From NCBI GenBank assembly GCA_023078685.1, contig JALGAS010000005.1, positions 2,232,001 to 2,296,000 on the forward strand: a DNA stretch of 64,000 bases. Direction: 5' to 3'. Below, piece by piece: positions 32,655 through 44,304 of this stretch. This DNA is from Neopestalotiopsis rosae. Lineage: Eukaryota; Ascomycota; Sordariomycetes; Amphisphaeriales; Sporocadaceae. How positions within the stretch are numbered: position 1 is the first letter of the stretch; every line of letters starts with the position of its first letter. The notes beneath the pieces are model-generated. The model saw nothing but the letters and a program-made list of their open reading frames with translations, was not told the DNA's origin and ran no database searches. The translations under genes and the position numbers were made by a program.

Positions 32655-33398
32655 TTACGGAAGCCACAAAGTGTTGGAGCTGTGCCAAAATGGGAAGAGG
32701 TCAAACTTACCTTCTACCGTTCCCAAGTTCTTTTGATTCCCCGCGAGGGCCGTGGCGGTCAGGCCAGGATCGCAAGAATTTACCTTCCAACCTCTTTCCC
32801 GAAAGAGCGAAGCATAGTGCAGCATGATCATGTTTAAGGCGCATTTGCTGCTCCGGTATATGGGAAAGTGCCTCATGGCTGAGCGATCCGAACTGTCCGT
32901 CTTGACCGACAATGATCCCATTCTCGAGCTCATAAAGACGACCCTCGGACTCGGCGACGTCGAGTTTTCGAGCAGTGGTATCGCAGCCTCGGTCACGGCA
33001 GCCGCCCCAAATACATTGACCGAAAACGTCTTTTCCAGTAGATGCCGGGGGATTTCGGTCGTGTCCAGTCCGTCCAGCAGCACGCCGGCATTGTTGACGA
33101 GTACATCCAGACGCCCATAGTCCCGCTCAATGCCTTCCACGGCCCTTTGTACCGACTCATCTGATGTAACATCTATCGTTTGTGACGACAGCGATCGTGA
33201 TGTGTCTTCTGCTAGGAGTCTGGCCACAGCGTCGGCGCCGAGCTCATCGGTGAGACTGCCTATAATGACATGGTAGCCGTCGTGCTTCGACGGACTCGAG
33301 AGGTTGCGCGCGACCTCGTAGCCGATTCCTCGGTCGGCGCCAGTAATGAAGACAATGGTGTCGGCAGCGCGACCTCTTGTTCGCGTACCTAGAGCCAT
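32655..33398 (-). CDS. Short-chain dehydrogenase/reductase with abnormal C-terminus
   Basis: 247 codons in one frame. Rossmann motif ITGADRGIGYEVARNLS near residue 20, NNAG in DVLVNNAGVLLDG near 105, catalytic Ser in VVFMSSRMGSL and the YxxxK pair in FPIYRSSKCALN around 180. These make an NAD(P)H-dependent classical SDR. After VNSCDPGLTATALAGNQKNLGTVEG is shortened here to the point where family members continue with an EGA..IVRLA helix and a GPxGxF strand, the sequence turns into FDLFPFWHSSNTLWLP and stops. A GTAAGT at 32710 and CAG at 32680 would remove just 31 nt, too short for a normal intron, and also gives no family-like ending. The gene may thus be C-terminally eroded or the model may miss an exon. 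Neighbours: C6 regulator upstream in map, nitrilase-like gene divergent at 34259. Confidence 0.75.
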   Translation of the reverse strand: MALGTRTRGRAADTIVFITGADRGIGYEVARNLSSPSKHDGYHVIIGSLTDELGADAVARLLAEDTSRSLSSQTIDVTSDESVQRAVEGIERDYGRLDVLVNNAGVLLDGLDTTEIPRHLLEKTFSVNVFGAAAVTEAAIPLLENSTSPSPRVVFMSSRMGSLSVKTDSSDRSAMRHFPIYRSSKCALNMIMLHYASLFRERGWKVNSCDPGLTATALAGNQKNLGTVEGKFDLFPFWHSSNTLWLP

Positions 33399-34258
33399 GG
33401 CGGCTGTTCGTTGGCGGGAATGTGATCGATTTGTCTCGACGAGTAATGGAAGGTTGTATCTTTGGGGGCTCCAAGTGAGGCCTTTCCTTTTTATCTCGGC
33501 ATTCTCGCAACCTCAACGAACCACTGCGATTTGACGCTGGCTCTCTCCCGAGCAGGCAACCCGTTGCGATCCGAATGCCGTCCTCCCATTGCCTAGGTTA
33601 GGCTTCTTCGGCCTCCAGGGTTGGGCGTTGCGAGACTGGCCCAGAGCCCCACTATCTCAGTGGACTTGAACAGCAACTTTCTTGGACCTAGAGGAAAGCC
33701 GGTGAATTATTCCCTCGGCGTCTCACATGAGTTTTTGCTACAGGCTACGGCAGATGTTGTCACATAGTTTTCACAGTAGCATTATTCCGTACTTTACAGT
33801 GGATATAATGGGGAAACTATTCTTATCACTTTGGCTTGGACTCGGCCGCGGGTCAGTTGGGACGCGGCCATTTCTCGCGAGAGACGGACGGGTACTGGGA
33901 ACCGGCTTTCCCCAGAATTTGTAACCTTATAGGCAGCCGAATAGGGACTATGAACGTAGCATTCAGTCCCATTGATATGCGGAGAGGGTGCCACATGTTG
34001 CGAGACCAGGTAATTACCCATAAGCGACTCGCACCTTGCTGCAGATCCTGCAGCAAAACGCCGCTACAGAATCCAGATTATGCACAAATATGCCATGCAG
34101 GCAGCATGTTGCCGGCATGGCAGGATCTGGTTCTCGCTTAAATGCTGTAACTTGACAGGAGTTCCTATTCCATCGCTTGCTGTCACACACTGCCAGGATT
34201 GACAAAACCTTGGCACTTTTGTTTCCAAACAGTTTGAGTATAGTGATCATATCATATC
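33399..34258. promoter_or_regulatory. Divergent promoter, SDR and nitrilase-like gene
   Basis: 860 bp between divergently transcribed genes, so likely shared control region. It contains GATA-type hexamers (for example tgatcatatcatatcat just before 34259), which in ascomycetes can bind nitrogen-regulatory GATA factors; this is inference from short motifs. Confidence 0.35.
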
Positions 34259-36386
34259 ATGTCTTCGACTATACCCCAGATCCGCGTCGCTACCGCACAG
34301 TTTTACAGCCATACTAATGTTTCAGCGAATTTGCAACTATGCGTAGACTACATGCAACAAGCCAAAAAGGTTGGCGCAAAATTGATTGTGTTTCCAGAAA
34401 GTACGTCTTCAGCATTTTGTAGGTCCGATTCATTTTAATAACTCACCAATTGCTAGATGCCAATCGTTGTCGGGATTCCAAAACGAGGGAGGAAGCCTGG
34501 GAAATATGCGAAGATCTAGACAGCGCCTTTGTCCGGGGCCTGCAAGCAGCCGCCAAGGACTTGGGCATCATTGTCGTCGCCGGCGTGGACATTCGAGGCA
34601 CGGCCAAGCCGGATTGCCACATTGCCCAGGTCATTATCAGTGAAGAGGGCAAGCTTCTATATACTCACTTGAAAACGGTGCTCTGGGATTATGAGTATAC
34701 TTTGTTCATTCCAGGGTCGAAGGAGCTCCAGGTTACGCCGACTTCAGTGGGCAAGATTGGTCTTCTCATGTGTGCCGACGGCATCTGCCCCGAAGTTCCA
34801 AGGATTTCCGCGCTCAAGGGCGCCGATATTCTGTGCAATAGCTTGAACTCGAGAGGTCCAGACGAAATGCGCTGCCACGAGCCGCTGCGCGCAATTGAGA
34901 ATCATGTCTGGATGATTGCATCTAATACCGTCGGCGGCCCTGAGGACGGGTATCCGGTAAGCATTCAAGCCCAAGAGAGGGAACACAACTATTTAAATTC
35001 TCGAGAACAATTAACTAACACAGACGATACAGTGGACGGGGGGTTCTCAGATTATCTCTCCGAAAGGCGACATCCTAGCATGTGCCGGAGAGACAGATGC
35101 TCGCATGGTATATGCAGACATTACTCCCACCACTTCATTCCCCAAGCATCTCGGCGGTGGTGTTGGACTTCTCGGCGAGTTCAGACGGCCGAATCTGTAT
35201 CATGAATTACTAAAGCCGCTTGGTACCCATACTGCTGCGTCAATGTATGGCCCAATACCTGACAGCACTCCGAAGAAGCCATTGAAGGTCGCCACTTTGC
35301 AATTATCTTGTGAGTAAACTTTCGCGGCCCCTGTTCTTCTCATACTCCTCTGCTTCTATATCTCTGTACTTTTTCCACTTCCTTCTGCATTTCTTCTTTC
35401 TTCTATTATTACTTTCTCCTTCTGTTCCCCTCCTGATTTCTGTGCCATTCCGGTTCAGTATGCGGTATTGGACGAATAGCTAAGTCGCCGCAATTCAATA
35501 GGGTACCACTCCACAAAATGGACCATCACAAGAACACTCGGTCAAATCACTTATGCGGAATCGAGAGGCGTCCAGCTTGCCGTGTTTCCAGAGCTGTGGT
35601 GTTTCCGCCGCGGAGAGGTAGCAGCCAATCCAGGAGCCGCCGCCGACTTCTCGGCCGACCTCCTGGAGCAGATCAAGCAGACGGCGGCCAAGAGTTCCAT
35701 CTACGTGGTTGCCAATCTGGTTGAGCGAGAGGCGGCAACAATTGATGGCGGTCGTGAGATCTTTTACTCGACGGCCTACTTGATCAGCAGCGACGGCACT
35801 GTAGCAGGCTCCTACCGAAAGGCGCACCTAGGCGAAGCGGAGAGGGCCTGGGCGACTGCCGGTCGCGATGGTTTGGTGGTGGTCGATACGCCCATCGGGC
35901 GCATAGGTCTGATGATTGGGAATGAGGTCTGGCTGCCCGAGGTGTGCCGGATCTTGACGCTGCGCGGCGCCGAGGTCATTGCGCATCCCGCTGACTGGGA
36001 TCGCGTCGAGGCTGCGACCATGGCGGCTGTCGAGCGCACCGAGGAGAACCGGACGCATCTGATATCGTGCGCGCGGACCGACAATGTCGCCAAGTTTGGC
36101 AGCCAGATCGTTGTTGCTGACCGGTTTCGATTCGGCCAGGTGAGTAGATCTAATAGGCCTGTCGCCTTCAATACTGTCTTTGGAAGGCTAATAGTGGTTC
36201 TAGTGCATCGCCCTCATGAGGTACCCGACGGCGATTTGGTCGAGGACGGGCTTTGAGGAAAACATCTTCTACGACCTGGACCTGATGGATTCGCATAGCA
36301 AAATGATGGGCTTCAATCTAGACCCGGTCGCGACGATGCAACCAGAGCTATACGGAGTGTTGGCTCAGGCGGAAGACATTAATTGA
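34259..36386 (+). CDS. Tandem two-domain carbon-nitrogen hydrolase (nitrilase superfamily)
   Basis: Five exons: 34259-34400, 34457-34956, 35033-35309, 35502-36139, 36204-36386; 579 aa. Domain 1 (about 8-285) has the complete Glu-Lys-Cys triad: E47 in LIVFPEN, K120 in YTHLKTVLWDYE, C153 in LLMCADGICPE. Domain 2 (about 298-575) repeats the fold with E337 (LAVFPELW) and K413 (SYRKAHLGEAE), but the nucleophile site in GLMIGNEVWLPE is Gly446, so this half should be catalytically dead and probably structural or regulatory. The superfamily hydrolyses nitriles, amides, ureido acids or N-carbamoyl compounds. No signal peptide is visible; a cytosolic enzyme is expected. The intron between the two domains (35310-35501) is pyrimidine-rich and longest. 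Divergent from an SDR and near a Zn2Cys6 regulator and a Dal5-type permease. Confidence 0.9.
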
Positions 36387-37003
36387 TTGATGATCCGGTT
36401 CATCTCTCGCACAAAGAAATGCCAGCGACCATGTTTTCACAATGTTGTCATTGCATTTGACAACGCTACCAATACAAGCACGCTACATAGCGTACCATTA
36501 TGCCACATCTTTATTGGCAGACTTGGCATGCTATTGTCATGTAATCAACTCGATCAAATGACATTTATCAATTCAATACCGTAATTAATCGATGATTGCT
36601 CTGCTACAGAGATACCACATGTCACGGGCACGTCGTGATGTGGTATTGTTGTGTCTGGATGCGGCCGGTCAAGCTTCTATTGGTATCTCTGAGCATTGTT
36701 CATCACCGGAAGGTGAACTGTTATAACGCTGGTGTACGTGTTGATTGTTCTTGAGCTACCCCGCTATGTTCTTGTCATTTTTTCTTCTTGTGCTGTTTAA
36801 TTTTATCAAATCCCTCCGTCACCAACCTGGCCAGTTGGCTCACTGCAGTTTTGTTGACTGCAGCTTTCTTGTCCGCAGCAAACGCCAACCTGCGCAATTC
36901 GACCTTCCCTCACAGTCCCATGCGCGACCTCGCACACCAGTCATTCATCTATATTTACAACCGCACAGTTGCTTTCTGTAACACCTCGAGCACCGCCTCA
37001 GTC
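36387..37003. other. Intergenic
   Basis: 617 bp between two plus-strand genes. The frame of the next gene stays open upstream to 36788, with a hydrophobic stretch (TNLASWLTAVLLTAAFLSAA). A longer N-terminus with a signal anchor is therefore possible but not preferred. Confidence 0.35.
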
Positions 37004-37960
37004 ATGGACAACGTTGACGAACTGGAAGGTCCTGTGCCAACCTGCTACAACGACCTCGGCGGGGAAGTCAAGTCCAAGCTGGCAGGTTGTTTCCGCCAGT
37101 GGGCCCTGCGTCACATGCAGGATCCCAAGGAACTGTCAGAAGACGAGCTCGAAGAAGCCGTCGACGAACGGGTATTCGACGGCTGGGACGCCAGTGTCAA
37201 GCCTGAATCCCCCAAGCCACAGTGGCCCAAGACAGAGGACATTTATGTCCCTATCGGCATCTTGAAGAAAGTAAGGAACCAAATCAACACTTCATTCTGA
37301 TCCTAGCTGACTGGATTAAAAAAAGGATTTGCCCGAACGCGTGAACTATGATCTCATTGCAAGATACGCACACTCAAAAGATCTCGTGGAAAAGCAGCGC
37401 CACTCTCGAAAGGCTGGACAGAAAGCTTATCTAAGGGCACGACTGAACAAGGACCAAGATGCCGTTATTCACGACTGGCTGGATTTTTTTGGCTTCACGG
37501 TGCCTTACACTTCCATTGATTTCCAGACGGAAGATAACAAGCCCAAGGAAAGGATCATTGTCCAGGCTTATCGGCGCGCTGATGTCGCTTGGGCTAAGGC
37601 CTGTGATGTTTGGAACGGCCAATTTTGCGTCTACGCGTGCCGCTATCTTATTTACAACGCCTGGTGAGCTATAATGACCGCTTCCATAACACTGAAGACT
37701 AACGTATTCTCAGCCATGGTCGTGGAGAGGATCTGGTACCCGTACCGGAGCCGTTTTCGAGCGAGAATAAGCCCTTCCAGCATGCCCCGCAGATCTATAA
37801 GAGACTCGACGCCATCAACGCTAAGAATCAACGCATCGCGCAGCTCGTCCCTCGACGTGAGCTTCGTGGCATAGAAGGACGTGCCTTATTCCACGAGCTC
37901 CATCCGTGTCCGAGACTCCAAGAAAACACGATGCAGCTACGACCTGAACCCCTGGACTAG
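37004..37960 (+). CDS. Uncharacterised fungal protein
   Basis: Three exons, 37004-37270, 37326-37663 and 37714-37960, joined to 283 aa; both introns are 50-55 nt with standard borders. I do not recognise a family. The N-terminal 90 residues are acidic (DPKELSEDELEEAVDER), the middle has aromatic/basic segments (VIHDWLDFFGFTVPYTS, KACDVWNGQFCVYACRYLIY), and the end is charged (IYKRLDAINAKNQRIAQLVP). No transmembrane helix is present in the preferred model. The start at 37004 gives a soluble protein; an in-frame Met at 36788 would add 72 residues beginning with a hydrophobic stretch and could make it secreted. The splice at 37663/37714 is supported by continuation of an open, evenly composed frame for 82 codons. 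Confidence 0.65.
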
Positions 37961-38607
37961 CCCGAGTGGTTCACTATGCTAGTGAAGGAATGAATTTTGG
38001 TCATGAGTTTATAAGGGGAATGGATTTCGAGTATGCCGCTAAGGATACTGCATCGTCCTCGCAGTAGTCATCGTCATCAGAATGAATAAGAACCTCTTTG
38101 CGCAGTCCCTAAAAGCTGGCTTTGCTCGCTTTGGTTAACATGATCCGTGTCAACATGAACCTGAACTTGAACCTAATTGTAATGAGGGGCGTCCGTGAAT
38201 GCACAAAGTATTGGCCCAGGGAGACACATCCGCATGTCTTCTACGAGTCTTAGTCGTCCGCTGACCAGGTTCAACAACAAGAAAATCCTCAATGGGAAGG
38301 GAGGTGCAAGGCGGCTAGCGGGTTGTTGTCCATGGTGATAGCTATAGAAGAATGGGTGCAGGGTGTTGATTGGGTCAAGGCTCTGCGGTGGGGCCGTCCT
38401 ATAGGTTACATGATCACTTCTATAATCTCAAGTACATATGACTCCGTCTTAAAGTCCATTATTGCTGAGAATTCAAATAATTCATTGTTCATCATTGTTG
38501 ATGGATGATGGTTAGATGACTGTGCCATCAGTCATCATCATGTCTCTATCGCTTAGCTATGCTTCGTATCAATCATAAAAAAGACCCCCGTCACTCATAT
38601 CTTTTCT
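37961..38607. other. Intergenic, convergent
   Basis: 647 bp between convergent 3' ends. No recognisable gene. Confidence 0.45.
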
Positions 38608-40265
38608 CTACTCGAGATGAGTCGACTTTGCATCTCCCTTCTCGGCAAATTCTTGCGGGAGTGCCGCGGGCCTGTTCTTGGCGAAGCGAACGGTTGCCCA
38701 AGGAGAGGGTGACTCCTTGAACATCAGGTCGATCTCCTCGAGGTTGCGGCCCATGGTCTCCGGGAACAGGAAGAATACGGAGAGTGGAATACAGGCACTG
38801 ATGACACAGAATACAATGTAGTACTGCCATCCAATGGTGTCCAATGCAACGGGAGTGACAAGAGCCACAACAAAGTTCCAGAGCCAGTGGTTGGCGGTGG
38901 AAATCGAGCTCATGGCCATACGCATCTTGAGAGGCGCAATCTCTGCGCAGTACAAGAAGTTGGCACCCAAGAAACCAATGGGGACGAACGTGTTGTACAG
39001 GTAGATGAAGCATCCAGCTGCGATCTGTGCGCCCTTGTTGTCGGTAGGCATCGAGGTCGTGATAGCCAGAGACATCATGCAGCAAGCCATGCCTACACCG
39101 GAAATGATGAAGACGGCACGACGACCAAGGCGATCAATGGTGAAGAACGCAATGAACGAAGACAGGAATTTCCAGGTCAGTGCTCCCGCGGCAAGAATCC
39201 TTCGATCGAGTTAGTTTCTTCGTCTTCTCGTGATTGTGTAGAAGAGTAGTACTTACTTGGAGTTTTCTTGACCGAGTCCGAGATTGTTTTGGAACAAGAT
39301 AGGGGCGTATACACTGACGAGGTTGCTACCCGACATCTGCTGATAGAATTGAAGGAGGATACAGAGCGCGAAGCGGTAGAGAAGCTTGTCCTCGCCCATC
39401 TTGAACATGTCGGTGAACTTCATGGCTGCTCCGGCAGTTTCCTCGAGTCCGAACTCGATTCCGGTGACCTCGGCTTGGACCTCGACCGAGTCCTCCGGGA
39501 GACCACGAAGGGCGGCAACAACGGAACGGGCCTGGTCGCTACGGTTCTTAAGCACGAGCCATCGAGGAGACTCGGGAAAGAAGTAGATGGATCCAATCAG
39601 GATCAGGGAAAAGACGATGGAGATGGCAATCGGCGGGCGCCATGTCACAGCTCCGGTCTTGAATTCGTAGAAGCCCAGGTTGATCCACGACTCCAGGACA
39701 TATCCGACACAGATGAACAAGCCAGTCAGGACAACTTGGCGACCACGGTTGACAGAGTTGGACGTCTCGGACAGCCAGACGGGGACAATGGAACTCAATT
39801 GACCAACACCGGCGCCGAGAATGATGCGACCGACGATGAATTGAGCGAGACCAAAGGAGGATGCTTCGAGGATGGAACCGATCAGGGTAAAGATACCACC
39901 TTGAATTCACATTAGCGAATGGAATGGTATTTGTATACTTCATGACGAGATTGCTTACCAGCGCAGATGACATTGCGACGACCGAAGGCGTTACCAGTGT
40001 AAGAGCAGGACAGAGCACCGAAGAGAGCACCAATGACGAAGACGGCAACAACAACACCCTGAATGGTGCTGTGCTTGCTCTTTGTGGCGCCAGTAAAGTT
40101 GACTGTGTCGATTTGGGGGAATGTCTTCACCCAATCCTCCTCGGACAAAAGACCACCAATACCTGCCTGGTTGTAACCGAACAGGATGAAAGACGGAGCG
40201 ACGATGAGACCAAGCTGGAGCTTGGCCAGGGCCGAGCCTGTGGCGCCAAAGGGAGTACCGCCCAT
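38608..40265 (-). CDS. MFS sugar transporter
   Basis: Three exons, 39959-40265, 39257-39899 and 38608-39199; 513 aa with 12 predicted membrane helices. Sugar-porter signatures are present: GRR after helix 2 (GNAFGRRNVICAG), PESPRWLVLKNRSDQA before the central loop, DRLGRRAVFI in the second half and PETMGRNLEEIDLMF after helix 12. The first helix region LGLIVAPSFILFGYNQAGIG and the QFYQQMSGSNLVSVYAPILF helix are typical of hexose or polyol proton symporters of fungi. It sits in the plasma membrane. The N-terminal Met at 40265 was preferred; the frame extends 26 codons further upstream without another ATG. Specific sugar cannot be told. Nearby genes (nitrilase-like, nucleoside hydrolase) allow a role with ribose or related sugars, but this is a guess. 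Confidence 0.92.
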
Positions 40266-43200
40266 CTTTGCGAGATTGTCGAAGAGGGTAGGTGATTCGA
40301 AGAGAGATGAGATACGCTGGGCTTCCACGAGAACCAGAGGCAAGGTCGCAAAGCCGGGAGACCTTTAAATATGAATACTACTTTGCACACAATGGCCAGT
40401 CGCCCCTCCTTCTTCCCTTTTCGACCACATCATTGCTAGATTTCCACACCACCAGCTTGTTAACTAAAACCCGTCCATCCTATTTCGCAGCCCCAGCCCT
40501 GCCCTTCTGGGGCCTGGGGATACTACGGCAGATAGTGGTAGTACCACCCACGCCCACTGTCCGTCCGTACTTCGTACGCAAGACAAAACCGCCCACTAGA
40601 AAGCGTGTTCGGAGGACCCCGCGCTGATGTCAGGTCGGTCAGTCATCGTGGGGAGGAACGTTCCCACGGAGAACCCGGTCCTGAGAAAGGTGGATCCGCG
40701 AGCCCTTCTGCTTATAATGGACACCCCCGTGGCCGACTAAGTGGTCTCATTACCTTGTTCCCCCAGACTCGGCGCGACCCAGCAGGAGAGGGCCAGCAGA
40801 GGACGCGCTCAAATCAGGCACGGCGGATTAGTTCTCGTTAGTGACCCAGGGCATGCAAGATGTCGGTGTTTTCTCGGCGGGCCCCCCCTTGGTTCAATGG
40901 ATCCGGGCTCCGCTCTCCGCAACGACTTGCGGCCTAGCGAGCAAAGCGGTGTCACGGCCGCGGGCATCTACAGATTTAGTGCCCTCTGGATGGGAGCAAA
41001 TGAGCGACAAAAATTCTCAGGCTTGACTCCTGGTCATGGGCGAGGTCGGCTGGCACATCGTCCCAGGGGGCATCCACCAGGCTCGTCTCGTACTCAAAAG
41101 AACGTGTCATTGAAAAAAAAAAAAAAAAAAAAAGGATGGACAAGCAAAAAGGTACGTCACGACACTAGGACAGCCGCCGCACAGATGCCAACCTACCACT
41201 GTACCTACTTTCTAGCAGTATGTAGATCCAACGGTCTCTGGTGCTACTGCTACCGAGAGACTGTTTCTTGCGCGAGCCAAGCAGCCCAAGCAGCCACTTC
41301 CACTGATCACTGCTTGGCTTCTGGGTCCTTTGCTACCGTCCCATAATATGCGTTACCAGAGCGTGCAGAGAAGCGTGGACTCGGGGCAGGCAGACAAGCT
41401 TCCCAAGCTTTTACCAAGACGTGTCAAAGACGCAGGCGCGCTCCAGTATGGCCGTAGATCGACCGTTGCAGCACAGCACAGCACAGCGCACACAACGTGT
41501 TTGCCCAGACCTGCCCAGCAGTCCCATCACACCAAGCACAGAATTTCCAGAAAATGGTTTTTCTCCTCCTACTCCAGCCCGCCAAGACATGAGGCTCCCC
41601 TTGCGCTAATGTCCAGCATATGCAGGGTTTCTCTTCTTCTCAATCTTGGGGGAAGGGATCTCGCGAGATTGTGAATCTGGACTGTGGATAAAAAAACAGA
41701 CTTGGCATGAGCAACAGATTGACTGATTATGTACGACTTTTTTTTTGCCCCTCCTGCTTTGGAAGGTCTCAACGAAATCCTGATTGCTTTTCTGCTGATT
41801 GTTGGCCTTTTCCTCTTTTTGGCTTTTCTGTGGAGCGCTGCGAGACTGCGAGAGCGAGCAACGGAAGGGGTGGCGCTCGAGACGGGGCGAGCATCGTAAG
41901 CTTTCTGGGCCCAGGGGTATCCACCACCAGAGACGGAGATGTCACCACTAACAAACAAAAGTTGTGTCGCTCCCTCGGCTTTAGGACTGGAAATCCTTAT
42001 TAATACCGCAAAGGCGCCTATCCATCCGAGCATCCATCCTCTTGCTCGCAGCGTTTCCCTTCGCGCTTAAGGTGTTATGGGAATGGACCACGGCCTGGCA
42101 CTTACGCATAAGTTTGACCTTACCCTGATCCGTACGCACCACTGGCACATCTGTGCTCACAGTCTAGAATACCCTGGATATGGATTATGTTTCGCCAATT
42201 CGACGACCTGTGACCTATCTACGGATACTCATCGGCCCATTTTACGCATACTCATGCTTGCAGATGCAGAGGAGAGGAGAGGTTCCTGACAATAGAGAGA
42301 GTATTTGACCTTCCAGACCCGTTGTTGCTTTGGCGCCTACAGCGGGTTCAGGAAAAAGAGCAGAGATAACAATACACCGAGACTACGACGTGCTTGCGTT
42401 GCTTCGCAGCTCGCTTCCACATGTGGCGATTTAGACGTGTGCACAGCAGGATGCCCAAAAAAACGCTGTGGTAAAATACGCATATGCGCGTGAGCAGCAG
42501 AGATTTTGTTTGCTACTACGTACGTGTTGTACATAGTAGGTTGCGCACCTGGTCTGGCACCAGGCACTTGGATCATGAACGTATGATGCGCGTCAATGGC
42601 GCCAGCCGCTCGCTTCACCGGAACTTTACAAGGTTCTCTGTGCCGGCAATTGGACAAGGCCCTGATCAACTAAATAATCCATGCATTCATTCACTGTGCA
42701 GCAGACACCCACCATCATCAATTGGCGACTGCCGAGCGTAGTGAGCAGAGACACCTGGTTTGCATTTGATTGTAACCATTTTCAGCGATTCGCAGAACAA
42801 AGTGATGGGCTTGATTTGTCCTCGATACGATGGGACGAGTCAGCCGCTTACTAGAACACGAGTCGAATAAAGATATCGGGTCTGTTTCCCCTATGCAGCA
42901 AGGATCCGCTGGTCTCAAAAGAACAATAGTGCAATCGCGCACACATTTCCGAAATCCCGATCAGAATGGATTGCAAATAGGAGTATGCAAAGAATGTGTC
43001 AAGGACTCCAGGTTTGGTCTGGGGTGAACCCAAGCTACGAAAGAAGTGCTTACTACATGGCAGCACTAGATGCCCTGAAACCAGCACTATATCTTTCCAT
43101 TTTTTGTATTACCCCGTATTAATATAGCAGAAGGGTCTGCCTGCCCCAAAACCCCATAAACTTATTGAGTCGTGACTCAAATTTGTGCGGGTTTCCAACT

Positions 43201-43326
43201 TTCCAGCAGCTTGGCGAACGGCACGAACGGCTGACGGGTAGGTATCTAGAAGTCTGAAGTCTAGTGCTGCTAGTGTAGGTCGGGTACCAGGTATTGCAGT
43301 GATGATCATGAGCGAATGTGGAAATT
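40266..43326. other. Gene-poor spacer, transporter promoter at the left end
   Basis: About 3 kb. 40266-41300 is the upstream region of the sugar transporter, with CCCC/GGGG-rich blocks that could hold carbon-response or stress elements. A 22-nt poly(A) run lies at 41113-41134. 41300-43326 contains nothing recognisable on either strand. Confidence 0.4.
41113..41134. repeat. Poly(A) run, 22 nt
   Basis: Uninterrupted run of 22 A in intergenic DNA. It may be a simple slippage tract or a trace of a retroposed poly(A) tail; no adjacent retroelement was seen. Confidence 0.8.
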
Positions 43327-44304
43327 TCACTCAGCTCGACGATCAGCCTTCAATCCCTTCTTGATAACGGCAAAATAGTGATCAAAAAATTTATCGGGAT
43401 TAATGGCGGCGGCCACGATATCGTTCCCGTCGCGACCTTCAATGCTCGTCTCTTCGGTGTTTGGTTCAAAGGTTGTCGCTCCAGTGTTTGGATCCAATGA
43501 GACTTTGCCCTGTTTCCATGTACAGAGGTCGGGTTGAAAGATGACGGCCGCAGCCAGGGGATCGTGAAAAGTGAAGCGCTGCTTCTTTGTGAGCCACCAG
43601 TCACCAAGCGTTTCCATCAAAGCACCCAGGTCCCCCAGGTTCTCATATACTTGCTGCTTTGCCTGTTCAGCCTGTAGCGTGCACGGCCGGGTGACGTCAA
43701 GGCCGACGAAGCGGTGCCGCAGCCGCGGGGTCTTGAGCATGATGCCGGTCGACGTCTCGTCGCAGAGCATATTCCACTCCTTGTGGTTTTTGGTATCAAA
43801 AAACGTGCCGGCCATGCTGACAATGTCTCTGCACAGAGACGGCAGCTCGGGGTCCAGCGCAAAGAGCGTGCCCACGTTGCTCAGGGGCCCAATGGTGAGG
43901 AGCACGACCTCGCCCGCATTGTCGCGAATGGTCTGGCGCAGGAAGTCGACGGCCGTGTTCTCGGGCCTTTGCAGCACCACCTGTTGTTGAGGAGGGTCCC
44001 CCGCCGCCGCCTTCTTCGCCACCAAAAGCGGCTCGACGTATTCGTAGCTCTGCACGTTTGGCTGACCGTCACCCTTGAGGAGAACTTCGCGACGACCGAG
44101 GTGGATCGGGACATCGGACCGTCCGCAGACACGTAGCAAGAGGTCGGCGATCACGGCGCGTTTTGCAACGTCGCCGGTGACAATGGTGACGCCCAGGAGA
44201 TCGCAATCTGGGTGTAGAGCCAGATAGGCGAGCGCGAGGCAGTCATCGGGGTCCGTACCGATATCGGTGTCAACCACCACTTTGGTGCGACCGGCTTGAG
44301 ACAT
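43327..44304 (-). CDS. Inosine-uridine preferring nucleoside hydrolase family protein
   Basis: A single exon of 325 codons. The N-terminal calcium-binding motif VVVDTDIGTDPDDCLAL (D12, D14, D20, D21) defines the family; the second metal/substrate region includes GEVVLLTIGPLSNVGTLF and the central SMAGTFFDTKNHKEWNMLCD, where the E-W-N segment binds ribose. The C-terminal FTFHDPLAAAVIFQPDL holds the conserved HDPLA motif with the active-site His and Asp. These enzymes cleave the N-glycosidic bond of ribonucleosides, releasing base and ribose, in the cytosol. The frame is open upstream to 44466, but the Met at 44304 lies right before the conserved domain and is preferred. The gene is single-exon and stands alone between two long spacers. 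Confidence 0.93.
   Translation of the reverse strand: MSQAGRTKVVVDTDIGTDPDDCLALAYLALHPDCDLLGVTIVTGDVAKRAVIADLLLRVCGRSDVPIHLGRREVLLKGDGQPNVQSYEYVEPLLVAKKAAAGDPPQQQVVLQRPENTAVDFLRQTIRDNAGEVVLLTIGPLSNVGTLFALDPELPSLCRDIVSMAGTFFDTKNHKEWNMLCDETSTGIMLKTPRLRHRFVGLDVTRPCTLQAEQAKQQVYENLGDLGALMETLGDWWLTKKQRFTFHDPLAAAVIFQPDLCTWKQGKVSLDPNTGATTFEPNTEETSIEGRDGNDIVAAAINPDKFFDHYFAVIKKGLKADRRAE

Noticed and set aside
32680..32710. 31-nt intron in the SDR gene
   Set aside because: Below the usual minimum of about 45 nt for fungal introns, and the spliced tail is no more family-like than the unspliced one.
39268..39915. 215-codon + strand frame over the sugar transporter
   Set aside because: Antisense to sugar-porter exon 2, where the real frame carries PESPRWL and other signatures.
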